This document shows, piece by piece, positions 32,691-42,887 of a stretch of 64,000 nucleotides of DNA. The stretch's first letter is position 1. Every line of letters starts with the position of its first letter. The stretch spans positions 558,001 to 622,000 of the forward strand of contig JAGMUV010000029.1 of the NCBI GenBank assembly GCA_020744425.1. Reading direction: 5' to 3'. This stretch comes from Dactylonectria macrodidyma (taxonomy: Eukaryota; Ascomycota; Sordariomycetes; Hypocreales; Nectriaceae). The position numbers and the translations under genes were made by a program. The notes beneath the pieces are model-generated. The model was not told the origin of the DNA. It made no database searches and was given only the letters and a program-made list of their open reading frames with translations.

Positions 32691-33119
32691 CAACAGCAAC
32701 TTGACCGGCTACTATTCCAACCTGTTTTTTCTTGATGACGTAGCTATAGTACACAGAGAATGCGAAAAAATGTCACGCATAGAGATACATCCTTCGGACT
32801 GTATTACACCCTCCCCACCGCCGGTGAGGGTGTCAGCATATTTTATAAGCACTATTAGGTGCACGGTCCCCATTCTCACTTTTGACGTTAATTTGCCACT
32901 TTGATGGAGCATAAAGTGCGCACCAAAGTTGCAAATAAAAATGAATTGGTAAGTTGGATTAAGTACGGTTTCGTCTATTGCGTAATGCTATTTTTACTAC
33001 TGTTGTTGTTGTGGTTGACTGTTGCTGCGCCGAAATGTCTATTTGGAACTGCATTTAAAATTTCAATAAGTCCCACGCGACACAGCGATAACCCACCCCT
33101 CATTTTCTGAGCTGATCTA
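32691..33119. other. Helitron 1 downstream region; hairpin
   Basis: ACACCCTC (32806-32813) pairs with GAGGGTGT (32826-32833) around a 12-base GC-rich loop. Helitron 3' ends carry such hairpins, but no CTRR terminus lies within the usual dozen bases, so I do not assign the end. No gene is seen. Confidence 0.4.
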
Positions 33120-34130
33120 CTAAGCTGAGCGTGATAGCTCCTCGTCCTCCCCTATTTTGGCAAGTCGTTTTCGTGTGGCAATGGAGCCATAGATTGTCGC
33201 TAGTGAGGAAATCAAGGGTAACACGATGAACAGCCCAACAAGCGCGGCGCATAAAATCATGGCGAATATTGCGAATCCGTATGCTGCTTGTTGAAGATCA
33301 AGATCTGGACTTTTCGAGTGTGCTGACAATGATAAATTGAAAGCCGACAGAATAATAACAATGACACCAAACGCTGACACTGCGTTATTGTACTGGTCCA
33401 TGTAAGGCACATAGCTTTCGGTCAAGGCATGGGGGAAGCCTTGAAGGATGCTGGATACGGAAAACTTGTGAGGCGAATATCGGTAAATGGTGTCGAGCCG
33501 ATTTAACCGCAACTCGCCATATTGGAATCGTGTGTCCATGGTATTAGAGTCCTTGGGGTTGAGATTTGGTAGTATTGTACGGGCAAATTCCGTCCAAGCT
33601 CGGTAGTCCAAGTTCACATTGACCAGATGACATTCTTGAGCCACCTGTAAATCATGACCAAAGCGAATGAGGCCACAATAAGAGTACAGAAGCCCGCACG
33701 CTGCTCGGTGTAATTGAGGTTCGCAGGATATATTGGCCTCCCAGAAATCGTAGTTGAGCAGAAAGTCCGGCAGTGGTTTGATAAATATTCTCGACTTCGC
33801 CCAAACGAGATGAAGATCCAGTTCTTCTGCAATTACAATTTCACGGCGCAGGAACTTCTGGTAGTACAAGGAGCGTGGAGCTCCATGGACGGCGATTAGC
33901 CACAGCATCTTGCGTATGGCATTGAATCGAGAAAGATCGAAAAAAGCGCAAAGAAATCTGTGCACCTCGTTTCTATGCTCAAATCTCAGTGGCTGCAGTT
34001 CCCTCGCTAGGGGAGATAGATCGTTGAAGGCCGCAGGGAGGACTAGGTCATCCCGAGCAATCAAGGAAGAAGTCGGTGGGAACGGGGGCTTGTATGCTGG
34101 CGACGCGATCTTCTTCCCGAATTTGTCCAT
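33120..34130 (-). CDS. DUF6601-type membrane protein
   Basis: Intact single-exon gene of 336 codons. The sequence matches a fungal family of unknown function that I recognise as DUF6601. Landmark blocks are LRFEHRNEVHRFLCAFFDLS, MLWLIAVHGAPRSLYYQKFL, REIVIAEELDLHLVWAKSRI and FIKPLPDFLL in the N-terminal two thirds. Two hydrophobic segments near the C-terminus (AVSAFGVIVIILSAFNLSLS and FAIFAMILCAALVGLFIVLP) should span a membrane. The ATG at 34130 is the first Met and is followed by a basic segment. It lies between two Helitrons but shows no damage. No function is known to me; a role cannot be inferred from its position. Confidence 0.75.
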   Translation of the reverse strand: MDKFGKKIASPAYKPPFPPTSSLIARDDLVLPAAFNDLSPLARELQPLRFEHRNEVHRFLCAFFDLSRFNAIRKMLWLIAVHGAPRSLYYQKFLRREIVIAEELDLHLVWAKSRIFIKPLPDFLLNYDFWEANISCEPQLHRAACGLLYSYCGLIRFGHDLQVAQECHLVNVNLDYRAWTEFARTILPNLNPKDSNTMDTRFQYGELRLNRLDTIYRYSPHKFSVSSILQGFPHALTESYVPYMDQYNNAVSAFGVIVIILSAFNLSLSAHSKSPDLDLQQAAYGFAIFAMILCAALVGLFIVLPLISSLATIYGSIATRKRLAKIGEDEELSRSA

Positions 34131-34303
34131 AGAGAATATAGTACGACGACGGTTGCGGGAAAAATTGGAGTTGTAATAAAATTGGTCCGTTGAAAGCTCT
34201 TTCGAGGAGTTTAGAGAATGCCGTGAACGACATTGACTCGCAATTTATGGTTCATGGACTCGCAGAGGTCAGTATAGCTGACCACATTATGACTCAATAA
34301 TTT
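34131..34303. promoter_or_regulatory. Upstream region of the DUF6601 gene
   Basis: Spacer between the gene start and the 44-bp palindromic insertion. It presumably contains the promoter; no specific site was recognised. Confidence 0.3.
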
Positions 34304-34365
34304 GTGACCAGAGGGGCCCAATAGGCACACGGGTACCCGTGTGCCTATTGGGCCCCGTGACCAGA
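34304..34365. mobile_element. 44-bp perfect palindrome with 9-bp target duplication
   Basis: Positions 34313-34356 form a perfect 44-bp palindrome (left arm GGGGCCCAATAGGCACACGG, centre GGGTACCC). GTGACCAGA occurs immediately on both sides (34304-34312 and 34357-34365). A symmetric insert with a 9-bp direct repeat looks like two terminal inverted repeats joined head to head, and 9-bp duplications are typical of MULEs. It carries no gene. It lies about 170 bp upstream of the DUF6601 start. Confidence 0.75.
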
Positions 34366-34789
34366 CATTTCTCGGCAATGATTGCATCTTTTGTCATCTA
34401 CATAATTTTTCAAGATTAGGAGATGTTAAACGAGTGAGAGTGTGTGTATGTCGCAATTGTGACATAATTCGTGAAGTTGAACATGGGTGTATCCTGTTCT
34501 GGTCGTAAAGCTTTACTTAACGGGCAACATTTACTTAGACTGGCGATATCAGCAACTGGAAGCATCCACCGGCGAATGACTACATCATAGACTTAACACG
34601 GGGCTCGTGCAACGGTCGAGTTTCGGTAAGTGCCTGCGCACCACAACTGACATGATGCTATGATGACGACATCGCCCCGCACGCCATATCCAGCAGATAG
34701 AGGCGCACTTTGCACGAGAACACGAGAGTATGCTTAGGCCGTTCACCTTCAATAAGCCATAGGGTTAAGGCTAGCTAACGATACAAAAG
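34366..34789. other. Intergenic, nothing recognised
   Basis: No coding frame, RNA gene or repeat was identified between the palindrome and the tandem array. Confidence 0.4.
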
Positions 34790-34985
34790 AAGTCACCCTG
34801 CAGTGTGGCATATTCACTGTGCTGAAAGGTAAGGAAAGTCACACTGCGGTGTAGGCTATCTACAGTGCTGAAAGGTAGTGAAAGTCACACTACAGTGTGA
34901 CCCAATGTGGTGGGAAGTAAGGAGACTCACACTGCAGTGTGGCATATCTACGCTGCTGAAATATGTGACACTAAGTGTGGCTACT
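34790..34985. repeat. Four imperfect ~45-bp tandem units with CACACTGCAGTGTG cores
   Basis: Units start near 34791, 34835, 34881 and 34924. Each holds a GTCACACTGCAGTGTG-like partial palindrome, and most continue to a GCTGAAAGGT-like tail. Divergence between units is moderate. Confidence 0.75.
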
Positions 34986-35300
34986 TACCAACTGGAGGAA
35001 ATTGCGTAGCTTGGCCCAGGGGCTGCCTTTGTCTTACCGAGGCTTACCTACGTTTGCATAACGTGCATGATAAGCATGCCGGTCAAACAAGCTTGCCGGA
35101 CACTCATACTGTACAGCTAAAAGTAACAATATCAGATTTTCAAAACAGGCTATATAACTACTAAAAATATAAAAAAATCATTTTTAGATATTTAAAGAAA
35201 AAGAAAATAGTATACTATTTTTCTTAAACTTTTAATTAGCTTATTATATATAAAATTAAGAAGATACACAGTGCGAATAGGTTTTTTCTTAATAACTTTG
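34986..35300. repeat. AT-rich segment related to the 45-kb inverted-repeat element
   Basis: AACGTGCATGATAAGC (35060-35075) and ATACTGTACAGCTAAAAGT (35106-35124) are near-copies of blocks in the inverted-repeat element at 45175-45615, in the same order. The sequence then turns AT-rich, as in that element. This is probably a solo or decayed relative. Confidence 0.5.
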
Positions 35301-35650
35301 CCTGGAGGAACTACGAAGTAAGTTCCGGAAGGTTCCTTTTCCGAGCTTTGCCTGGAGGAACTACGAAGTAAGTTCCGAAAGGTTCCTTAAGGGACCGCAA
35401 GGTGGCTGCGTCTGGAGGAAGAAGGAAGAAAAGACCTACTGCCTGGGCTTGACCAGACCCTACAAAAGCACAGACCATTTTGCCAAGACTTTGTCGATTG
35501 CCTGGAGGAACTACGAAGTAAGTTCCGAAAGGTTCCTTAAGGGACCGCAAGGTGGCTGCGTCTGGAGGAAGAAGGAAGAAAAGACCTACTGCCTGGGCTT
35601 GACCAGACCCTACAAAAGCACAGACCATTTTGCCAAGACTTTGTCGATTT
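35301..35650. repeat. 150-bp tandem repeat, two full units plus a 50-bp piece
   Basis: CCTGGAGGAACTACGAAGTA begins units at 35301 (only about 50 bp), 35351 and 35501. The two full units are almost identical over 150 bp. Because 150 is a multiple of three and stops are rare, open frames run through on both strands, but they have no start or domain and I do not call a gene. The array lies 0.23 kb beyond the 3' end of the Helitron 2 gene. Confidence 0.85.
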
Positions 35651-35882
35651 TACGGTGTCATTTCTGTATTTTTACTCTCACTTTTTACTATAAGCAGCGG
35701 CTTATATAGTTACTTTACCTAGAGGAACTTTTTAGTAGGGGTGGTGTATTTGTGGTTTTTTTAAGGAAGAGATATATAGACTTATACGATAATAAGTCTA
35801 TTATACCTGTCCTACGAGAGAAGGAGACGGGCCTAGTATATGACTGCCTTACAGCTTATAAATATAACTGCCAACATGCAAA

Positions 35883-38800
35883 CTATAACTTGGCCTCAGA
35901 ATCCTCAGAATTGCACCAGAGAGAAGTGTCGTCATATTCGTCGACTTCGGTTCCTGAAGTAGACTCTGTTATAGCATCCCAATCCTGAAACCAGCTTTCG
36001 TGTCTGTAGTCACGCTCAAAGCGCAGTCTTGTCTCGTTCCCCAGCCTCTCCAGCTTGTAAACGCCGTCCCTCATTTGTTTATCTAATACGTTCTTCGGTT
36101 CGATAAAATCGCCTCGTGCTGGTCTCCGGAAGAGATACAGCCCCTCCCACCTCTCCGCCCTCGAAAGCTGTACATATAAGCTCATAAAGCTAGGCCTTGT
36201 CGCTGTGCTGCTGCCGTAAACGCCTTTGAGGTTAAGAAGGACGTCTGAGAACTGCTTACCCTGGCTCTTCTGGTCCGTCATAGCGAAGGCGGCGGTGCAT
36301 AGGGGTCCTGTTCTATGGGTGACCAACCGAAAGCCTGGCTTACTTCTCAAGCGAGGATTCTTCCCTCGCATAGAGTCGGGGATGACTACTGTTTTGCTCT
36401 TGATGAGGAGCGTACCCTTCGGAAGCCCAGGTACTGCGAGGTCTGCGATATCGTCCGACTGGAGGAGAACAGCTGCCGGGGGCCCCAGGTGGAGCGTCAC
36501 GTCGCTAGCGAGAGCAATAGTGCCGCAGGAGAGGTCAGGAAAGATGTCGACTGCCTTGAAGGGCGCCCCGTTGACCAGCTTCAACCCAGTAAGCTGGTTC
36601 CGGGTCACTACTACCGGCATCCCTTGCGCGTAGAAGAACAACCCGGGGGTTGGGAGTTGTGAGTCATCTCCGTAGCGAAGCACGTCACATAGCTCTTCTA
36701 CACGCAACCGCTTTCCTGCTTCAGTGTCGTGCTTGGCCATGAAGATCGAGATATGCTTGCCCTGGGCGCGAGCCCACTGCACGATGGCTGCCATGTTCAG
36801 GTCCCACCTATCTTGGTTCAGAGGTGTGATCGCCCGCAGCCCATCGGCGAAAGAGGGCTGGGATGCTTGGTTATAGAGGCGACGACATAGCCGTTGGAAG
36901 TCCAGCTCCGTCTGCTGCCCATTGCGCAGGCGCCGGAGGAAGCCACGCAACCTTGCACAGCCGGCGGTGCGGACCTGTTCGCGAAGCATGACGACGGTTG
37001 TAAACTGGAGGAACAGTTTATGTGCTGTTACATGCTTTGCCAAGCCCTCCAGTCTCTGTCTGCTGTGTTCTCTGGGCTCTGGTAAGAGGAGGCTGGTCTG
37101 TCTGACCGGCTCAAACTGGAAGAAGTCGCCAAAGAAGATGACGATTGGGATCCCACCAAAAGGGCGATGCGCGTCGTCTCTATACAGCCTCAAGCGGCTG
37201 TCTACAGATGCTAGAGTGAGGCCGCCCACCTGGCTGATCTCGTCGACGATCAACATAGTCTTGCTCTTCCAACGTAGCTTTTCTTCTTCTGATATATTCC
37301 TCCTAGTCTCTGTCTTGTCTTCAAATCCAATGTTGCATGCCGAATGGAGGGTCACTCCACCAATGAGTGCAGCCGCGTTTCCGCTGGCGCCTGTCACGAG
37401 CAGCGTGTGAAGGCCGCCTTTCAGCCGGAACATGTCTTTGATAGCGTGTATAACGCGAGACTTTCCCGTGCCCCCTTCACCGCCGACGTATTGGAGGTGC
37501 TGCTTGCCCTCCTCTTCCTCGAGCCGAGTGCCACGCTCGTCGAGGAAGAGTGCCGGTAGCAGCACCGCCATTGACTGTAGCTTGTTCAAGGTCCACTGCC
37601 TCGCCAGACCTAGAGCGACGTCGACATATGACGTATAAGGGCCAAGTTCGAGACGCATCTGACCCCCCGGACCAACTCCGTTGGCCGGTGTTTCTTCCGT
37701 CTGAGCGGGCCGCCGTGGGACATCTGGCCTTCCGTGGTGCCCGCCAGCAAACGAGGAGGACGCATTACTCTCACTGCCTTGAATATTTGCCGTCACGCTA
37801 GTGTCTTCTTTCTTCTGAAGCTTCAATATTGCATCGATTTCCTCCCGGCTGAGGAGGCCCGTACTTCGGAAAGGTGAATCTTGAATGTCTTGCAGCATCG
37901 TGTAGAATTGTCGGCCCCGCTGGGCGGCGGTATTGTCGTCCTCTCCTATATCGATTGCCCTCGCCTCTTCATGCAAGCATCTCAGCGCCGAACTCACAGG
38001 CATGTCCTTGATTTCGCTCCCCCGGACTGCGGATAGAACACCCAGAAAGGCGTCATAATACTCTTGTGAGTCGATGTTCTCGTCATCCGCCCTGGCGCCG
38101 TCCTCCCCCATTTGATCGCCCATTTGATCGCCGAAGGCGTGCGCATCCACAATCTCTTCAAAGTCCTGGTCCAGACCCTGGAGCTTACGGTCGGCCCGAG
38201 CGTCTTCTGCGGAAACGCGTAATAAAGCGATGTTACGGACGTAAGAACGAACTCGGTCGCTTAGCATTTCCTGGAACCTTCGCCAAAGTCCAGGTATATC
38301 ATCCGCTGGCTCGCCCTGAAACCTTTCCCAAGGAACAAACAGGACAAGATGCAAGACTGCGTTCCTATCAATACCCTGTAAGCACTTCCCTTCATATTAT
38401 AGAGCCTTAATACCTACTTCTTAACGAAGTTTTCATCTTCTTCGTCGAACTCGTCTGTAAGACGACCATCGAAGACAGGCACCGCCGTTTTGCTGGGAGT
38501 TCGGAGGCATTGGACCCAGCCTTTACAGGCTGTTGCCGTTAGTGGAAAAGGAATCGGTGTCGTGCCTCTCCAGTGGGACCGTTCCTTCTTCAAGACCACA
38601 AAGGACATATAGTCGTAGAAGCAGAGGTCTTGGAGGATCAGGCCGCGGTGTTTGTAAGCCTCTAAGTAGGACAACTTAAAGCCGTCTGCTTGGAAATAGA
38701 TGTTGTCTGGTTGCGGCTCTCGACCAAGTGCTACCAGCGCTTCCCGCAGACCCGGCCACTGTTTGGCGCAGGCCCAGTACAAGGAATTGAGATGCACCCA

Positions 38801-41800
38801 GGTCCAAGCAGGAACATTTGTAAAGTCAGTCCCGAAACCGAGCAGATAGCCAAGTACCTCGGGTTGCGAGAGCTCTCTGCTCGTAAAAATGCGGTTTGCG
38901 ACGCGTAGTAAGAACGATTTGGTCTCATCTCCCACCGTCGACGCCGACGTGGTACCTGGATTGCCCGGTTCCCCTTGCTGCTGTTGGGCTAGATCCAATA
39001 GCTCTGCGGCAAGGGCGAGCCGCTTCCACATAGGAGCGTTGAGCTTCGTAGCGTAGTTGCAGATGTAGTGTATGAGCGCCAGCCCTTTTTTACGAGTGAG
39101 AATCATTGATATATCATGGTTATGCCGTAGTCCTATAGCCATACTCTGGTTATACTGATTGACCATATGATGATCTCGCTTCACTTCGAGTAGGCCGTCG
39201 TCTGTAAACCCGGTCTCCGGCACAAGTCTCCAAGGGGCCCGAAATCGGCATAGCTGCGTTCTACACTTTTCCAGGCCCGCCTTTAAAACTTTCTTAATAG
39301 AGTACTTCACACACGTAGCGGTATGGTGGTGGACCTGGCAGCGAGATGCGATAAAGTTGGCCTCGCGCTCAAACCTCCCCGATAACCACTCGGCGTCATG
39401 CATCAGCTCAGGCTCGACCACAGTAGTCTTCTTGCCGTACTCTACCGCCTCCTTCGCCAGGGCCTCGTTCAGGGTCGCAGTAAATATATCGTCCACGAAG
39501 CTCTTGACCTTCGACCGGTATTCTCCCTGATTAGGATCGGCCATGTCACGGACGAGATCCGATAGGGCCAGGTTGCCATCTAACCATAGTAGGCCGTGTA
39601 GATGGAGCGCCCCGCGGTCGTTGGTCTCGACGGTCGCATAATAATGGCTCACATTCCCATAAACAGACGGTTGTCCGACGCGAACATAATGCTCGAAAAA
39701 AAGAGAGATCTCGCGAAAGAAGAAGAGCGTTGAGCTGAGAGGGTCGTGGACCGAGAGGGTTGTCACCTGCAGCGATGTGCTTAGAGCACGAAGCAACGCC
39801 CTAGCGGCCTCATCATCCCGTCCCCTATGCGCCGCGAGCTTCAGCTTCACCGGGTTGTTGATGTCATTGGGATTTAGCGTAAACCAGATGGCTGTGAGGC
39901 TGAATGCCACTATCATGGACCAGATCTTCTTCCGCATAGATAGACGGCTCTCGTTTGATAAAGGATGCCGGTTACCGTAGAGTGAGAGCTCCTTCATAAG
40001 TGCAATAACGTCCTTGTCTGTAGTCTTTCCCGTCTCGATCATCTCCTTTTGTGCTTCGCGCAAGCGCTCAGGCGTCAGCCTCTGGTGTATTCCCTCGACG
40101 CGCCGGAAAGCCGACCGCTTCAGGCGGCCCTGGGCAATCCGCCGGTTCCGGGACCTTACCATCATGTTAAAGACAAGGAAGGAAAAGGCAGGGTGTTGGG
40201 CGCAATGCCCGCCGTGCCGCTGCAGAACGACCTTGGCCCAAGATTCCAGGGTCATATCTCGTATCAGGGGATTCGCTGGATCTCCCGCCTCATTCCGGTC
40301 CGCCACTCGTGGTCCGCCGCGGCCATAAGGGAAGCAACTAGGGAAGGTCTTTGGGAAATAGTCTGGGGAAAAGCCGTCGGCGAACTCGCGACCATGTGAT
40401 ACTCGGATGAACGGACGCTTGGAGGAGCCATAAACCTGCATCGACGGGGCCTCGCCTGCACCACCTTCGTAGCTATCATCGAACTGGCGCTCTGCCTGAA
40501 GCGCCAGACTGATGAACTCTAGCTTGTCCTGCTCTGCGAAGACAGCCTGCTCGTCGATCGGGAACATCGCCGAGGAGCACAGCTCAAACACCCGCTCTGA
40601 CGTTTCCTCGGCCGTCGCCTCCTCCAAGCTAGGGGGTTGTTGTACGCCATGCGCAGGCTCAGATTGTCCAGGGATACATCTAGATCTTTCTGCTAGCTCT
40701 ATCGCAATGTCCTCGACCGTCGACGCTTGATCGGGAGGGTCCTGCCCTCGATCTGTTGGAGGCACGATCTGTGCTGTCCGTATAAGCTCTTCTGCAGTCT
40801 CTTCTTCCCTCACCATGCGTTGGTAGGCTTTTGTTGGCACGTCGCTGCCGTCTTCAAAGGCCCAACTTTCCATCTCCTCTTCGTTGATCACGATGTCGAC
40901 ATAAAGGGGGTTGTTTGCTCGCAGCCACTGTAAAGCTGTGCGGAGGGCACCGGGTCGAACGCTAAGCAGTTTGCTCACGTCTCGAGGTGTGGGCCGCTCT
41001 AAGCCGGTCCAAATCACATGCACCTGCTCCAATGTTGATACAAGTGGGTGCGGCAGGATCGTGGCAGCCAAAGACTCCACGTCATTGGGGAATACCGTGA
41101 TATGACCTGAGACGTGCTTCCGATATGTCGGGCCGGTCAGCTGGCCACGTTGGATGTTAAACTTGGTGATGAACCCGTATGCCGCATTGAGAGAGATCAA
41201 CTTCTCCTCGAGAGGGGTAAGGTCTTTCAGCTCCTTTGGATACCGATGCTCGCAGCCGATGAGCATCGTGCTCCCCATGCATGCATCCGGGACCCTGCCT
41301 CGATCGAAAGCCGCTCGACAGCTGAAGCATATCGGCACTGCGGTCTCGCCGTCTCCATCTGGGAAGCATCTCTTACACACCAGTAAGTTAGTCATTGCTG
41401 AACGGATCTCGTCAGGCAATGCCCTTTTCCAGTCGACATGGTCTAGGTCCCGTGGCTTCTTCTGTAGATAGCAAACCGAGCATACTGCTATCTCCATACT
41501 GCCTTCATCGTAGAAAGCTTTCAGAAAGGACTGAACTGTGTCGATCTTACGCTGTGCGGTCACAGAGTTGCACCAATCGCGGCGATTCGAGGCCGCTTGC
41601 TTCTCTTGGAAGGACAGCTCTACTGCTTGCATTAGCCTGCTCAGAGCTTCCTTTTGTTGCATAATCATCTCCATGGACATCAGGTCGGGAAGAGTTGCCT
41701 GTTTGGCCGGGATGGTGCCAGAAGGCCCACCCTGCCTCGGTCGGCGACGTCTCCTAGTTATCGTCAGTCTTCGTGCCCTTGAGAGGCCTCGAGTGCCCAA

Positions 41801-41812
41801 AGAAGGATTCAT
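35883..41812 (-). CDS. Helitron 2 Rep-Pif1 helicase, intact
   Basis: Open rolling-circle transposon protein of about 1,959 residues in two exons (41812-38426 and 38375-35883). They are joined across a 50-bp intron (GTTAAG donor, TTACAG end) that bypasses a stop at 38414 and continues into GIDRNAVLHLVLFVPWERF. Exon 1 has cysteine pairs (CSVCYLQ, CKRC, CFSC) near residues 105-165. The HUH motif LHLHGLLWLDGN lies near 735, and a tyrosine motif HYICNYATK near 917. Exon 2 has Pif1 motifs GGEGGTGKSRVI (I), LIVDEISQVGG (II), FFGDFFQFEP (III), AMTDQKSQGKQF (V) and LYVQLSRAERW (VI). All catalytic elements are present with no disruption. The true start is uncertain, because the frame overlaps an upstream coiled-coil ORF. 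The donor is non-consensus; a better GTAGGT at 38417 breaks the frame. Termini were not found. Confidence 0.85.
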
Positions 41813-42290
41813 ACTCTGTGATTGATGAATCTAGCTCCTGCGTCACCTCTCTAGCTCGTTGACGGCGCTTGCTCGTGTGCGCCGCCAGCTCATCTCGACG
41901 TCGAGCCTCCTCCTCTTGACGCCGACGGTGTCTCTCCAGCCACTGTCTTTTCTCTTCAGCTTGTGGGTCGCGTTCTCTTTCTAGTTCCTGCTGTCGCATC
42001 CTCTCCTCTTGTTGACGGCGGCGTTCTTCTTCCCGCTGCCGGATCGTCTCCGCTCGTTTCTCCACTCGTTGGCGGCGGCGCTCTTCTTTCTGCAGCCGTC
42101 TAGCCGTCTCTCGCTGATCTCTTATCGGCTCCCGCTCGCGTCGCCTTTGCTCTTCCAGCCGCTGCCGCGCTGCTTCCCGTATGGCCCGACTCTCATCACT
42201 TTGCGGTCCTGTTCTCGTCTGCTGCTGCTGGCTAGGCAGCTGTGTCTGTGGTGGAGTGGGTAGGAAAAAAGGATCATGTGATTCAGACAT
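41754..42290 (-). CDS. Charged coiled-coil ORF upstream of Helitron 2 helicase
   Basis: A 178-codon frame starts at the ATG at 42290. After a Gln/Pro-rich head (LPTPPQTQLPSQQQQ) it is almost entirely Arg/Glu/Gln, with heptad periodicity (for example REEERRRQQEERMRQQ). It ends in DSSITEYESFFGHSRPLK. Its last 59 bases overlap the start of the Helitron 2 frame, shifted by one base. It may be the true N-terminus of the helicase polyprotein, joined by an intron or frameshift, or a separate upstream ORF. I see no clean splice pair at the overlap. A basic coiled coil would suit DNA binding or oligomerisation; this is inference. Confidence 0.65.
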   Translation of the reverse strand: MSESHDPFFLPTPPQTQLPSQQQQTRTGPQSDESRAIREAARQRLEEQRRREREPIRDQRETARRLQKEERRRQRVEKRAETIRQREEERRRQQEERMRQQELERERDPQAEEKRQWLERHRRRQEEEARRRDELAAHTSKRRQRAREVTQELDSSITEYESFFGHSRPLKGTKTDDN

Positions 42291-42887
42291 GCTGAAGTAC
42301 TCATTGAGGCTCCTATTTAAATATATTGGCGTATAGCGACAAATTACGTCGGTGAGTTCTATATCAGGACTCTATACGTTCCTTAAAATGAACTTTTTCT
42401 CTAGAAAGGAGAAATATATGAGGAGGTCTAAAGGAGCATAACGACAGATCACTGTTAAAAGCAATACCAGTCGCTGAACTTCTATTGATGTTTTACATAA
42501 GAAAAACTGTCACAGCTATCTATAGCAATCGCTACTATCTATAGCAGTTGCCGCTAGAAGACGGAGCTGTCATTAGGATACGAGGAATTATTTGCTTTTT
42601 CCTTTTCAGCTATCATGCTATTTCAGCCACGATGCTATTCACATCTAGCTGAACTGTTAGTCTCTAATGCCTTAGGCATCAACTATTGTTTCTTCCTTCT
42701 AAAATAAGATACAGTAACAATATACTACATCGACGTCAGGGTCAAAACATTACTAAAAGCAGGATTTATCTACATAGCAAGCTAACATTTCCCACTGAGG
42801 AAGACTAAATATTCTCTTCTCCTTTACCCTTCGCTCTCCTAGGCTCATTTCACTTACAATACTGCGCATGATTCTATTATAATCAAT
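42291..42887. promoter_or_regulatory. Divergent intergenic region between Helitron 2 and partner gene
   Basis: A 597-bp AT-rich spacer between two start codons facing away from each other. It must hold both promoters. Direct repeats such as CTATCTATAGCA (near 42520 and 42536) and TCAGCTATCATGCTATTTCA / TCAGCCACGATGCTATTCAC-like pairs (near 42607) are visible. No known factor site is assigned. Confidence 0.4.

Noticed and set aside
32806..32833. Helitron 1 3' terminus at the hairpin
   Set aside because: No CTRR end lies within about 12 bases 3' of the hairpin, so it may be an unrelated inverted repeat.
35301..35650. Possible CRISPR-like or protein-coding repeat array
   Set aside because: The units are 150 bp with no spacers and the genome is fungal. 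The repeated open frame lacks a start context or domain.
38376..38417. Helitron 2 intron using the better GTAGGT donor at 38417
   Set aside because: It would be only 42 bp and leaves exon 2 out of frame. The GTTAAG donor at 38425 restores GIDRNAVLHLVLF in frame.
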